This document shows, piece after piece, positions 10,898 to 21,395 of a DNA stretch of 64,000 nucleotides. A program made the position numbers and the translations under genes. A model generated the notes under the pieces. It searched no databases, had not been told where the DNA came from, and was given only the letters and a program-made list of their open reading frames with translations. Location: the NCBI GenBank assembly GCA_002914845.1, contig JXTC01000042.1, forward strand, positions 918,527 through 982,526. Direction: 5' to 3'. The DNA is from Trema orientale (lineage: Eukaryota; Streptophyta; Magnoliopsida; Rosales; Cannabaceae). How positions within the stretch are numbered: the stretch's first letter is position 1; each line of letters begins with the position of its first letter.

Positions 10898-13645
10898 GAT
10901 GCGAAAACCCACATTAGATTTATCATGTGGCCATTTTATGTTGCTGCATAGATTTCTTTGTACACCAATATGGTTTTGTTGAAATTCTTTCTCAGATGGC
11001 TTCAATAGGAGATTTAGGTGGGCACTGATTTTTATTGTACTTCCATTTTTCGCTTTAAATTGCTGACTAGTACTTAATTCAGTTGATGACCAAGAGCTTG
11101 TTCAGGAAACAAGATATTACAGCTATTTCGACTTTCCCTTACAGAATATTATTATTAGCTCTCTCGATTTGGCACAAAAGCTTTGTATTTTGAAATTATT
11201 GGTCAGACCCTTTTTTTAAAATATAGAAATAGTTTGGCAGATCTGCAACCTTTGCTTTTGTGTAGTTCTGGGAGGTAGATTTGGGCAGAAGAAAATATCA
11301 GATTGAGATTTGAAACTATTCATATTTTCTTCCTTTCTTTTGGTTAGTCAACTATTCATCGAAGCTTCCACACTTTGTGATCTTAACTTTAGCCATTGGT
11401 AACCTATTTCTAATGTTGAGAAATTAAAGGTTCTCCTTTTAATTTCGAGGTTAAAAGTTCGAGTAGTCACTTTTTTTGAAGAGGAAAACTACCCAAGATT
11501 ACATAGAACCTATGCAAAGTGAGTTTCAAATGCTGTATTGTGATAACAGCGACTAACATGGGTATTTTTTCGTTTTATTTCCAAATATCTAGAGGAATGT
11601 TCATCACTGGTTCTTTCTAAATTTTTTTTGTCAACACATCCCAGGAAAAATAAAAAACAAACAAAAAAGATGTATTATTATTATTATTATTATTATTATT
11701 TTAGGATGTATTAATTTACTTTTGTTTGCAAAAAGTTGTCTTTACCATAATTCATTAAAATTTTAAATTTAATTAAAAAATGGTGAATTACAGATTTATA
11801 AGTATCGATTCTCTTTCTGTATGGCGACATTAGCGGCAGATATTAATTAGAATGCATGTGATATTTAAAGGAAAGCCTTGCAGGTTTTGCTTTAATTGCA
11901 CATTATATCTTATGCGTAAGCTGTTATTTTTCTCTATTTTATGCATTCCTATGCCATAATGGATAAGGAAGTGTCATAAAACTATTCTTACATGATGTGA
12001 CCATCACTTCACATGTTGCAGCAGCGTGCTTTGCACGTGTTGGAAAATCTGGAAAAAACCATTAATTAACAGATTCACTAATTAATACTTAAAGTAAAGA
12101 TAGGCTCTATTGTCTATCGGTTATTGTGCTACAATTTTTCAAATAATAACTATTAACTAATATGGCTGCTGTATGAAGATTATAAAATATAACGTTACTG
12201 GAGTTTGTTGGAAACAATTGTATATTTAATGATCTGGAAAACAATTGTGTATTAAATGATCTTGATTTTTCCCAAGTTCGTTATTTTATAAATTTGCACC
12301 TTGATATGATAATAATTTGAAGGCACTGGACAGGCGCTATTATCAAAACTATTTAGCAATGCTATGTATCTAAATTAATACAAAAACATTATTCAAGTAG
12401 TAATTTTCTATTCTGGAATCGATTTCAAAAATTGTTTCCTCCTCTAGTAGGGACTCACTAATATCACTGTGGTCCACTCCAAATCATTTACCAGCTTGCG
12501 GAGGCTCCCCGTTCGGGTTGCACGCTATTTTTTTTTTTTTTTTTCAAGTGGTCACCCTATGGAGCAACATATTTTGGCTTGCTTATAATTTGTCAAGGGA
12601 TACATCATTTTGTTAATCACAAATATATTTGCGTGTGAACAGAACAAAATTTTACATCGTATAGGGCTAAACTAAGGTGCAATTGGTTGACTAATTTAAT
12701 CCACACCATTTTCCACTTCCGAAAAAGATTAAGAAAATAAAATATCACATGGTTAATCTCCTATTTAAAAGTTTCTACCAACTCTCTTGTATTTTAATGG
12801 ATATTTTACATATCTAAGCAAATGTTAGGTTAGGCTGGACTAGTTATTTTATAATTGGATATCATAAATATAAACCTATCTTAGCAATAGTAGGTTAGGC
12901 TGGACTTAGCCAAAGCAAAAACTGCCAGTTTAATTATATCCAAAAAAAAAAAAAAAATCGTTATGATGGAAATTTAGAGCAGCCAATCCAGCTATCACCA
13001 CCTAAAGTCAAAGCCCTTTTTTGTTTTTTCTTGACTTAGACACGTTAGGCCGGCATAGACATTTCAATTGCGTCCAAAATCCAAACTGAATTAAGACATC
13101 ATCTTTATTTTCTGAGTTTCATTGTCCCAATTTTTTTTCCCCCTTTAGTGAATAATACATATTGGAGAAGAAGCGTTAAGATAAAGTTTGAGCATCCTAA
13201 TTAAGTTGGCACATAAAAAAAGCGATATCACGCGCTCAATAATTTCTTTTGATTTAGTGTGTTTTTGCCTGTAATAAGAGGATAATTTCATGAAATCCAT
13301 TTTAGTAGCAACATTTACTTATGCGCGGTAACACAATGAGTTCAAACGTTAATGACATGAACATTCACTATGAGTAGGGTATTACAGAACACAATAAATT
13401 TTAGCACCATGATGATATGAAAAAAAATTACTGGGGACTATTATTTTTGTTGTTAGTTGGTTCGTTAAGATTGCATTGCTGTGTCACATTTTATGTTGAA
13501 ACAAGTTCAATTGAAACAAGTTAGATTGATTGGTGGCTTTGCGTTAAAATATCTCTCTGTATGGGACCTTAATTAAGCCGCTCGGAAACTGACGGCCATT
13601 GATGCTAATTACATTGACATCAGGACATTGTCCAGATTACGACTT
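10898..13645. other. RABA1 3' UTR and intergenic space
   Basis: The first 150-300 bases after the stop should be the RABA1 3' UTR; no clear AATAAA was found. Beyond lie an (ATT)n microsatellite at 11673-11702, a 16-T run near 12530, and a direct repeat of TAGGTTAGGCTGGACT at about 12827 and 12889. No gene is visible. Confidence 0.4.
11673..11702. repeat. (ATT)n microsatellite
   Basis: About ten uninterrupted ATT/TTA units. Such a run is usually polymorphic between individuals. Confidence 0.9.
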
Positions 13646-13870
13646 TTTATTTATTTATTCTTATTTTATTGTAGAGATTAATATAGACCCATATTTATTT
13701 ATTAAGTAAATCAATCACTACGCTAAACATCAACGCAAAATTACAAAATGAAATGAATTAAAATAAAATCAGAGAGAGTTAAAAATAAAACCCAAAAAAA
13801 AAAAAAATAATCATAATAAATAAAGAAGTAAACTTGTTTTTTTCTTTCGGTATCTTATGGCGTAAGATTC

Positions 13871-13894
13871 TGTCTCTCTCTCTCTCTCTCCCCC
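13871..13894. repeat. (TC)n microsatellite in WRKY 3' flank
   Basis: About ten TC units about 110 bases beyond the WRKY stop codon, so probably within the 3' UTR of that minus-strand gene (read as GA there). Confidence 0.8.
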
Positions 13895-14002
13895 TCCCAC
13901 CAATATCGTTGAAATAGCAAAATGATATTCCTCGTGTGTTTGGGGTATATAATAAAATATTATTATTTATATGCAAAGATGGAGGGACGGATTAGACACG
14001 TG

Positions 14003-14522
14003 TCAGCAGATCTGAACCTGTGGTCCCACCCCACGGTGGCGAAACACCAACGAGCACTCGGGCAACTCGCCCAGATCGGCGAACAGCGACTCGTCCTCCT
14101 CCCTCATCATCGGGAACACCGCCGCAGCCTCACCGGGCCCACTCTCCGAGAAAATCGGGCTCTCCAGAACGGGAGACGACGACGTGGCGTCCATGTCCCC
14201 GAACCACCCGAACTCGTCTCCCACGACCAGAGCGTCGTCCCCGCCAAGACCCGCGAACCTCTCTAAGGGCTCGGGCTCGGGCTCGGGCTCGGGCTCCATG
14301 TCCCGGTCGGGTTGGGCATCCGGAGCTTCGTCTTTGACGATTTTTAACGCGGCGGCGGCGGCTGATTGGTTGTGGTTGTGGTGGTGGTGGTTTCTAGAAG
14401 CGGGCCAAGGGTGGTTGTGTTCGGCGGAGTAGGTTACGAGTAGCATGGTGGGGTCCACGCGGCTCCTCTCCACTTGCTTCCTCGCCGGACACCCTTTTGA
14501 GCTACTGCACCTGTAATACCCT
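14003..14522 (-). CDS. WRKY65: group IIe WRKY transcription factor, exon 3
   Basis: Last exon, residues 128-300. It completes the WRKY domain: GYYRC at 129-133 and the zinc ligands C133, C139, H163 and H165 (C-X5-C-X23-H-X-H), with QVERS and [17 protein letters not shown]. Then follow a His/Asn-rich stretch, five Ala, an (EP)n acidic run encoded by 14267-14296, and a C-terminus with [23 protein letters not shown] and VFRHRG. The last part is close to what I recall for WRKY65; WRKY69 is similar. The acidic tail probably serves in activation. The acceptor is AG at 14524-14523. Binding to W-boxes (TTGACY) follows from the family. Confidence 0.9.
14267..14296 (-). repeat. in-frame hexanucleotide repeat encoding Glu-Pro
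   Basis: Five perfect GGGCTC units (plus strand) encode the [10 protein letters not shown] run in the WRKY tail. Length changes here would keep the frame and vary the acidic tract. Confidence 0.85.
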
Positions 14523-14621
14523 CTGCCCAAAAACAAAATCCCCAAGAAGAAGAAGAGATTTTAAATAATGCCCAGATCATATTCGATATATATATATATA
14601 TATATAGGAATATACGCATAC
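14523..14621 (-). other. WRKY intron 2 (99 bp)
   Basis: Begins GTATGC, ends GGGCAG, and splits the arginine codon of PYPR|GYYRC. This intron within the WRKY domain is the position conserved in most group II members. It contains a (TA)n run at about 14585-14606. Confidence 0.9.
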
Positions 14622-14771
14622 CTGGGATAAGGCGAGCCTTTGATGGGCTTCTGACCGTACTTCCTCCAAGCCCAAGAATCAGAAGGTGGAGTACTAGTGC
14701 TCTCGCCCTTGAGGCGTGACCCTTCCACCTCCTTAATCGGGATTGAAACCACTCTTTTCTGTACGGCTCGC
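14622..14771 (-). CDS. WRKY65: group IIe WRKY transcription factor, exon 2
   Basis: Residues 78-128. It carries the basic KKRRAVQKRVV region (nuclear localisation and typical IIe leader), then GSRLKGES, PPSDSWAWRKYGQKPIKGSPYPR. The invariant WRKYGQK is at 113-119 and contacts the W-box. The exon begins with one base of the codon for R78 and ends with two bases of the codon for R128, so both junctions keep phase (150 bp in all). No substitutions in the invariant residues. Confidence 0.93.
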
Positions 14772-14830
14772 CTGCTTTTGATCAAGATAAATATATATAT
14801 CCCTTCAATTTTTGAGTATATATATATATT

Positions 14831-14876
<46 letters not shown>

Positions 14877-14911
14877 TATGAAGAGGTGGTGGCATGGAGA
14901 GGAATACCCAC
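14772..14911 (-). other. WRKY intron 1 (140 bp) with TA/GA microsatellite
   Basis: Donor GTGGGT at 14911, acceptor GCAG ending at 14772. Over a third of the intron is a compound microsatellite: (TA)n at 14817-14850 followed by (GA)n at 14851-14876 in plus orientation. Confidence 0.88.
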
Positions 14912-15144
14912 CTTTTCTTTGGGGAGGAGAGCATGGCAGAAGTAGTGGTAGTACTAGTAGTGATATTCTTGGAATCGTGAAAGGAGCTGGGAGGAGGAGA
15001 CTCGGAGCCATTTTCTCTAGGAGTGGTACAAGTAGTAGTAGTAGTAGTAGAGTAATCGTTAATAATATTGGAGTCTCGATCTGGGTCGCCGAGAAATGGG
15101 TTGTTTTTGGTGTGAATTCTAGTGATTAATCCAGTGATATCCAT
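14912..15144 (-). CDS. WRKY65: group IIe WRKY transcription factor, exon 1
   Basis: Residues 1-77 plus two bases. It starts MDITGLITRIH at the first ATG downstream of a TATAAAAG at 15240-15233 and is rich in Ser, Thr and Asn, with a run of six Thr. It ends in SSPKK, which joins exon 2 as KKRRAVQ. The N-terminus is poorly conserved in the family, so the start rests on frame and spacing. The three exons add to 903 bases including the stop. The gene converges with RABA1 3.1 kb away; I see no functional tie between them. Confidence 0.88.
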
Positions 15145-15232
15145 GGTTGTGATTATTATTACTGTTATGGAATAATAAAAAGTGGTATATATATGATGAT
15201 GAACAGCGAAATAATGAAATTGATAGGAAGGG

Positions 15233-15240
15233 CTTTTATA
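15233..15240 (-). promoter_or_regulatory. candidate TATA box of the WRKY gene
   Basis: TATAAAAG on the minus strand, about 90 bases before the ATG, leaving room for a 5' UTR of about 60 bases. A weaker TATATATA lies at 15186-15194, too close to the start codon. One W-box core TTGACC lies at 15328-15333, upstream of the TATA motif. Confidence 0.4.
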
Positions 15241-15499
15241 ATTGGATAATGCTGACGATCAATCGATCGATCGACCAATGGATGCCTTGTGGGACACCCA
15301 AAAAAAAAAAAAAAGTGGCTGCTGCCCTTGACCAGAGAGAGAATATTACTAGCAGTATTATGAGACAGAGTCTGGTTTGGGGAAGAAGAAAAGAGGAGAA
15401 AGAAATGGAGGCCGAAGGTGGTGACGGTGTAGAGGAAATGGTCCTTAAAAGAAAAATAGAAGTATTGGCCTCCGGAGTCACATTGACAAATTGGGTTTT

Positions 15500-16453
15500 A
15501 GTGCTTTGTTTATTATAGGACGTGCAACCAAATGTTGTATTCATACTATATACCCTAAACCCCCAATTATTATTATTATTATTTTTTTTATTATTTTACT
15601 ATTGTTTTCTGCCTTATCATATAAACACCTTATTCTTATAAATTTTAACTTGTCGTTATGTATTAATTTTCTTTATATATATATTGATATTATTATGTAT
15701 ATATATATTAGGGTATTGGGGAGAGTGGAGTGTTTGGCTGTGATATAATCACAAACAAACTATATTGTAATTTCAAGCGAAAAATAAAATAAAATATATT
15801 TTGTAATTTGAAAGCGATCGATCCTCTTCTATTTTATTTTGATTATCTCAGCCTTTAATAATTTCAAGCTGGTAATCCTCTTTTTTTCGTAAATGGGTGA
15901 CGCAAAAGCTGCTTCCTCGAATCCAAACTAGTCATCCATAAATGTTATTGATGTTCATTACAGTGTCACACCTTTAAAATTATTTAGAAAGAAGTAGTTT
16001 CACCAAAGCATGCAAAGTGGTTGTCCTTGGTTTTAGAGAGAGAAGGCAGATCAAGTCCGTGGTTCTCCTCTGCCAGCTATAAGTTCCTTCTCACTCTCTC
16101 TGCTAACAGGTGCCTTTTCTACCGGGAAAAGCGTATCCCTTCTCTTTGGTATGGGTTTTTTCTATGTTTTTTTTTTTTTTTTTTTTGTCTTTTTTAGTTT
16201 TATTTTCAAATAATCTTCCACCTTGATCTAGATCTAGAGTAGTCTTAGTACACCTAGATCCTGATTTATGGTGGAATATGTGACTTTTAGTTCCTTTTGT
16301 GGTGGTGCGTAGTTTATTATTTGTTGTTATTATTTTAGGCCACCTAGATTTGGATCTATGGTGGTTTATAATGGATCTTATTGTGTGAATTCTTTAGTTT
16401 GGTTTTCTCCTAGATTTATTCATACCTGGACAGTTTATATAGTAGTATATGTC
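15500..16453. other. WRKY upstream region
   Basis: AT-rich sequence with short TATA-like runs and poly-T near 16170. No gene. Around 16220-16380 the words AGATCTAGA and CCTAGATT/GGATCTATGGTGG recur. The copia-type gag element starts at 16459 in this DNA, and the sequence resumes at 19011. Confidence 0.4.
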
Positions 16454-16458
16454 CTCCT

Positions 16459-17054
16459 TGTTAACGCATTTTTTACACGTTTTCCCAATCAAAGAAAAAC
16501 AATAAAAACTTTCTTGATTTATGCAAACCGAGTAAAAAACATGTATAGGCCATATATCTATTTTGGTAAGTTTTGGTAGAAAATGTGTAAAGGGTTGGTA
16601 AGCCTTAACTATAAATAGGGACCTATTCTCTCATTGCTTCTCATCCCAATCCCAAAGAAGCATTTTAGTGTTTTATCTTCATTAATTAAAAGTCCTTTTT
16701 CTTTTTTTTTTTTATTTTCTTAGGAGTGTTTTCTTAAGTATAGAGAGGTGTGAGCTCTCTTGTTGTTCAAAGAGTGTGGTGAAAGGTGTGAGTGAGAAAA
16801 TACTTGTAAGAGTACTTGAGTGTTTTGGGATCATTGGGTAGAAGAGAGAAAGCTGTATGATTGTAACAATTTTTCATATAGTAGAAGTCTTTTTTGGACG
16901 GCAGTGGTTTTTCTCCTGATTTAGGAGTTTTCCACTTAAATTCTTGTGTTGTGGTGACTGTTTCAATTCCCTTTTTTTTATTTTTCCGTTATTCTGATAT
17001 TCGTTGAAGTGAAATCCTAGGAGTGGCGAATTTGAGGCGGTCAGATTCCCAACA
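16459..17054 (+). repeat. 5' LTR of the gag-only element
   Basis: TGTTAACGC...CCCAACA, 596 bp. A TATA box TATAAATA at 16610-16617 lies about 150 bases in. By eye it differs from the 3' LTR at roughly 35 places (about 94% identity), mostly transitions, so the insertion is not very recent. Confidence 0.92.
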
Positions 17055-17056
17055 AC

Positions 17057-17068
17057 TGGTATCAGAGC
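17057..17068 (+). other. primer binding site (initiator tRNA-Met)
   Basis: TGGTATCAGAGC two bases after the 5' LTR matches the complement of the 3' end of initiator tRNA-Met, the usual primer of plant copia elements. Confidence 0.92.
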
Positions 17069-17233
17069 GGCAGGTTCTTCGGTGTACTAGAGCTTGGTGG
17101 TAGTCTAAACAAAAAAAAAAAAATTCTGTCTAAGGAGATTGGGTTTTAAGTGGGACCGTTGTGACCCCTCCAATCTTTCCTGGGAATTTTTTTTTTTTGG
17201 TGGTGTTTTCTCAAGCTTGCGGTGCAAAGCGAT

Positions 17234-18031
17234 ATGTCAGGAATCAAGTATTCAACTCCGATAAGAGCTGATGTGGAGAAATTTGACGGGAATATTAACT
17301 TTGACTTGTGTCAAGTTCAAGTCAAAGATTTGCTGATTCAATCTGGACTACACAAGGTTTTGAAGGGCAGAGATAATTCTGGAAAATCTAAAATTAGCGA
17401 TGAAGACTGGGAAGATCTAGATGAGAGAGCGGCAAGTGCGATATGGATGTGCTTGGCAAAAAATGTTCTGGCAAATGTGCTTGGAATATCTACAGCCAAG
17501 GATCTCTGGAAAAAGCTTGGAGAATTGTATCGGGCAAAAGATGTCTCAAATCGGGTGTACCTGAAGGAGCAGTTTCATACACTACGTATGAGTGAAGGTA
17601 TAATAATATCTGATCATCTCAGTATCTTAAATAGCATCGTGTCTGAATTGGAGGCTATTGGAGTTAAGATTAATGATGAAGATAAAGCTTTACGATTAAT
17701 CTGGTCTCTTCCATCTTCCTATGAGTATATGAAACTGATTCTAGTGTATGGGAAGGAGACTGTAGTTTTTTTAGAAGTAACAAGTAATTTACTTTCTGAA
17801 GAAAGAAGGCTGAGTGGTGGTGGTAATAATTCATCTGAAGGCTCAGCATTGACAGTCGAGAATGGGAAAAAGAAGAACTCCAATAAAAAGAATATAATCT
17901 GCTGGACGTGTGGACAATCTGGGCACGTTAAGAAAAATTGTCCAAAAAGTGGAGCAGGTTCAGCTAGAAGCTCCAAGTCTGATCAAGTTGCTAATATTAT
18001 CTCCTTTGAGGGGGACAGTGACGCTTTGTGA
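17234..18031 (+). CDS. copia-type Gag protein of a non-autonomous element
   Basis: An uninterrupted 265-residue frame starting at the ATG of MSGIKYSTPI, 180 bases after the 5' LTR. It has the layout of copia Gag of the UBN2 type: an N-terminal KFDG motif, ASAIWMCLA, a TAKDLWKKL helix, an LKEQFHTLRMSEG stretch, a YEYMKLIL-like LPSSYE part, and a Lys/Asn-rich linker. A CCHC zinc knuckle (C223, C226, H231, C236) then binds RNA. The frame is free of stops, which is notable for an element with about 6% LTR divergence. It would form the virus-like particle in the cytoplasm. No protease, integrase or RT follows. Confidence 0.88.
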   Translation: MSGIKYSTPIRADVEKFDGNINFDLCQVQVKDLLIQSGLHKVLKGRDNSGKSKISDEDWEDLDERAASAIWMCLAKNVLANVLGISTAKDLWKKLGELYRAKDVSNRVYLKEQFHTLRMSEGIIISDHLSILNSIVSELEAIGVKINDEDKALRLIWSLPSSYEYMKLILVYGKETVVFLEVTSNLLSEERRLSGGGNNSSEGSALTVENGKKKNSNKKNIICWTCGQSGHVKKNCPKSGAGSARSSKSDQVANIISFEGDSDAL

Positions 18032-18417
18032 TCTGGAAGATAGGTACATCCTCATGGCATGCCGCTAATCTCAAAGTTGCCATAAAAGAGGATGTATATA
18101 TATAGCGGTGGGGTTCAGGGTTCACAAATTTACACACAAGCATTGGTTTGGCATTGATGCAGGGAGTGTAGTGAATGATGTCGATGGCTGATGGACTTCC
18201 GGGAAAGCCAAACAGTAGGAGTTAACACCATAATTATCAGCAAGGTTTTTCGATATAAGCCGAGGTGAAATTCTTAGAATTCGTCAATTCTAAGTGGTGT
18301 ACTCATATGGTGGAGTATAATTATCGGTGAAAACAATAATAGCAGCATTTATGAGATGAGTCCTTTCAATAATCGAGTGTGAAGACATGATTGAAATCAA
18401 GTCTTCAAGTGGGAGAT

Positions 18418-19010
18418 TGTTAACGCGTTTTTTACACGTTTTTCCAATCAAAAGAAAACAATAAAAACTTCCTTGATTTATGCAAACCTTGTAAAAAACG
18501 TTTATAGACCGTGTATCTATTTTGGTAAGTTTTGGTAGAAAACGTGTAAAGGGTTGATAAGCCTTAACTATAAATAGGGACCTATTCTCTCATTGTTTCT
18601 CATCCCAATCCCAAAGAAGCATTTTAGTATTTTATCTTCTCTAGTTAAAAGTCCTTTTTCTTCTCTTTGTATTTTCTTAGGAGTGTTTTCTTAAGTATAG
18701 AGAGGTGTGAGCTCTCTTATTGTTCAAAGAGTATGGTGAAAGGTGTAAATGAGAAAATACTTGTAAGAGTGCTTGAGTATTTTGGGATCATTGGGTAGAA
18801 GAGAGAAAGCTGTATGATTGTAACAATTTTTTATATAGTGGAAGTCTTTTCTGGAGGGCAGTGATTTTTCTCCTGATTTAGGAGTTTTCCACTTAAATTC
18901 TTGTGTTGTGGTGACTGTTTCAATTCCTTATTTTTATTTTTCCGTTATTCTGATATTCGTTGGAGTGAAATCCTGGGAGTGGCAAATTTGAGGCGGTCAG
19001 ATTCCCAACA
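18418..19010 (+). repeat. 3' LTR of the gag-only element
   Basis: TGTTAACGCG...CCCAACA, 593 bp, preceded by the purine tract AAGTGGGAGAT (about 18407-18417). Followed by the target duplication CTCCT. Confidence 0.92.
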
Positions 19011-19015
19011 CTCCT

Positions 19016-21140
19016 ATGGTTCTTTGATATGAAGCGAGAGACACTAACAATGTGTGTTGAGTAGAGGATCACAACGAGCCAACAGTTGATGCTTAGAGCT
19101 CTATTGGAGTGCATAGCAATAGTGATCTGTATAAATCCCCTTCTCCCAGGTCGATTTTGCCAAGATCTCAGTGCACGAATTTCCTCCGTAAACTTTAATT
19201 GTTTGCTTTGTAATTAAAAAAGAAACCATAAATTGAATCAAATAAAAGAAAAGGAGAAACACAATAGGATGATAGAGACTAATAGTTTTTCTTATAATTT
19301 CTATATTTTCTTTGTTGAATTCCTATTTGGCATGTTACACCCATAGATTTATTAATACCGTGGTGATAAAAGATGACTTACAACACCCCTGCTATCACTC
19401 GACTATGTTTGACTGTACTCGACTAGGGTATTTGACCAACCTCAACCATGTTCAATTATGCTCGATCGGGTTGAGTTTTGGGAAGGCGGTGGGAAAATTC
19501 AAAATTCTAAATTTTTCATTGGATGAAAGTATATTTTTAAATGATTTATACTTTGTTCTTTGCAAATACAAGTTCCTATTTTGAGTTGGGTGCCTCTATT
19601 ACTATCCATTTATTTACTCTATCCCCTCGTACTATTTCTAAAACCACCTTCTCTATTTAAGTTTAAGAATAAATTACTACGTAATACATCCCTAGCCATT
19701 CCTAAATCAGCCCTCAATTTAATTTTCTATTTTTTTTTTTCCTACCCACTAGTTCCCACCTCCATATCTTTCACCTTATTTGGCCGCCACTCTCCTCAAT
19801 TCTCTCGAGAGTCAAGTCTAAACAAACAAGATGAAGGAAAAAGATAATTAAAAATTAAAACGAGATAAGATAATTATTAGCAAATAAATAGTAAAACAAC
19901 AAGTAAAAACAACGTTTTTTTAAGAGAATTAAAAGACACAAATGCCCTTGAGAGAAGTAAAAGACACAAATACCTTTTTCTCTAAGTAATTTATTGAAAA
20001 CGTTTAAGTCACTAAATATTTTTTCAAAAATGTCTTATAAATATTTTATATTTTAATTTCTTTTAAATAAATGACTAAACGTTAAATAAATTAAATATGA
20101 AATATTTTTAGAAATTATATTAGATTTTAATACTTTTTTATTTAGTTAATGAAGGGTAGTATTGCCTTTTTAATATAAAAATAGCAAAATTGGGCACCAC
20201 ATGTATAATTTTACATAAATCCGAAATGTCAAGGTAATAGAAGTAAAAAAGTCAGCTTTTTTTTTTTTTCTTTTTTAATTTAAATCATTCAATAACTTGT
20301 ATTACATGATTTATGAATCAATCTATCAATACATGTAATAACCAGTACGTGGCTTCTACTAAGGGCTCATTGAAATTACTATAGATTATAGGGTGGTTTT
20401 TAGATTTTTAAAGGATAAGGTCGGCTCTATTGCCAATCCTTCGTCAGTTTTTTCTACACTATTTCTAAACCCACACTCTTAATTAGAATTTAAAATTTGA
20501 TTACTACTTATATAATTAAGACACTCCTAATTATTTCTCATTTATCCCTTGTCTTTACTGTTTTCAACCCCTCCCCTTTTGCATTTCTTGTACATATACC
20601 CGTCAGTCTTCTTTCTTGTTTTTATTTCTTTTGTGCTTCTTTCTTCAACCCTACTTCTTTTCCTGAGAAATCTATATATATTGATCGCTTATGCCAGTGT
20701 GTGTGTATATATACACTATGAAGCACTTTTCATTGTATACAAGCAGGTGTGGATCTATCATGAGTTCTTAACTTCAGAGTCTAAAGAAAAGAAAACATTG
20801 ATGTCATCTTCTTTCCGTTCGTATATAAATATATAAATATAATATATTATATAAGGATCATTATCAAGTAGGGTTTTTTTTTTTTAACCTATTTATAGGT
20901 ATTTTTTTAGTGGTAAGATCATTATCTAATGGCTGCTATAGTTTAAGTAGTTAGAAAAAAAAAATAACAATAAATATATTTTTTTGTTTTAAAACAAAAG
21001 TGGGGCTTAACAATAAATGCATATTATTTAATGTTCTTTTTCTCTCTTCTTTTACTATAAAAAATGTGCAGAATGAATTTTAATTGGACAAAACAATTTA
21101 TAGATAGGTAAAGACAACAATACCTACTAGAGTGATATCC
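19016..21140. other. intergenic, no gene seen
   Basis: AT-rich sequence with short T- and C-rich runs (19560-19850 and 20450-20700) whose open frames are low-complexity. A direct repeat AGAGAA-TTAAAAGACACAAAT is at about 19924 and 19953. Nothing else identifiable. Confidence 0.4.
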
Positions 21141-21149
21141 ATTATATAA

Positions 21150-21386
21150 GAGCAATGCTACGAGGTACCAGTAGTGTCCAACACCACAACGACATGTCAG
21201 TCTATTATTTGGTGATTATAATTATTAAATTGGGTCCCACATAGATCCCACCTGAAATGTAATTATAATTACGTATCAGTTTGTTACTGTTGATTCTAAT
21301 TATTAAACTGCCAATTAAGATATAATTATAATTAGACTAATACATCATGTCATATTTGGGCACCATGTTGTCCCATAGCATTACTC
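21150..21386. mobile_element. 237-bp MITE with 9-bp target duplication
   Basis: Ends GAGCAATGCTA (left) and TAGCATTACTC (right) are inverted repeats with one change over 11 bp; weaker matching continues inward (GGTACCA against the GACAACA region). Both flanks are ATTATATAA (21141-21149 and 21387-21395). A 9-bp duplication points to a Mutator-like transposase. The duplicated word is AT-rich, so chance is a little more likely than for the hAT case. Confidence 0.75.
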
Positions 21387-21395
21387 ATTATATAA

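Larger units (their letters stand above)
16459..19010 (+). mobile_element. complete gag-only LTR retrotransposon (TR-GAG type)
   Basis: Two LTRs (16459-17054 and 18418-19010) enclose a primer site, one gag frame and a short 3' region. The pentamer CTCCT stands directly before and after the element (16454-16458 and 19011-19015), the 5-bp duplication of retroviral integration. Total 2552 bp. After gag a few codons of what looks like the start of the protease region appear, then pol is absent. Such gag-bearing, pol-less elements are known in plants as TR-GAG elements. They would need RT and integrase from a related copia element. Confidence 0.92.

Noticed and set aside
13922..14432. three plus-strand frames over WRKY exon 3
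   Set aside because: Shadows of the GC-rich WRKY exon; their repeats are the complement of the (EP)n and His-rich runs.
18220..18330. string GGTGAAATTCTTAGAATT resembling 18S rRNA
   Set aside because: Only about 16 bases match and the flanks do not; it is retroelement 3' non-coding sequence.
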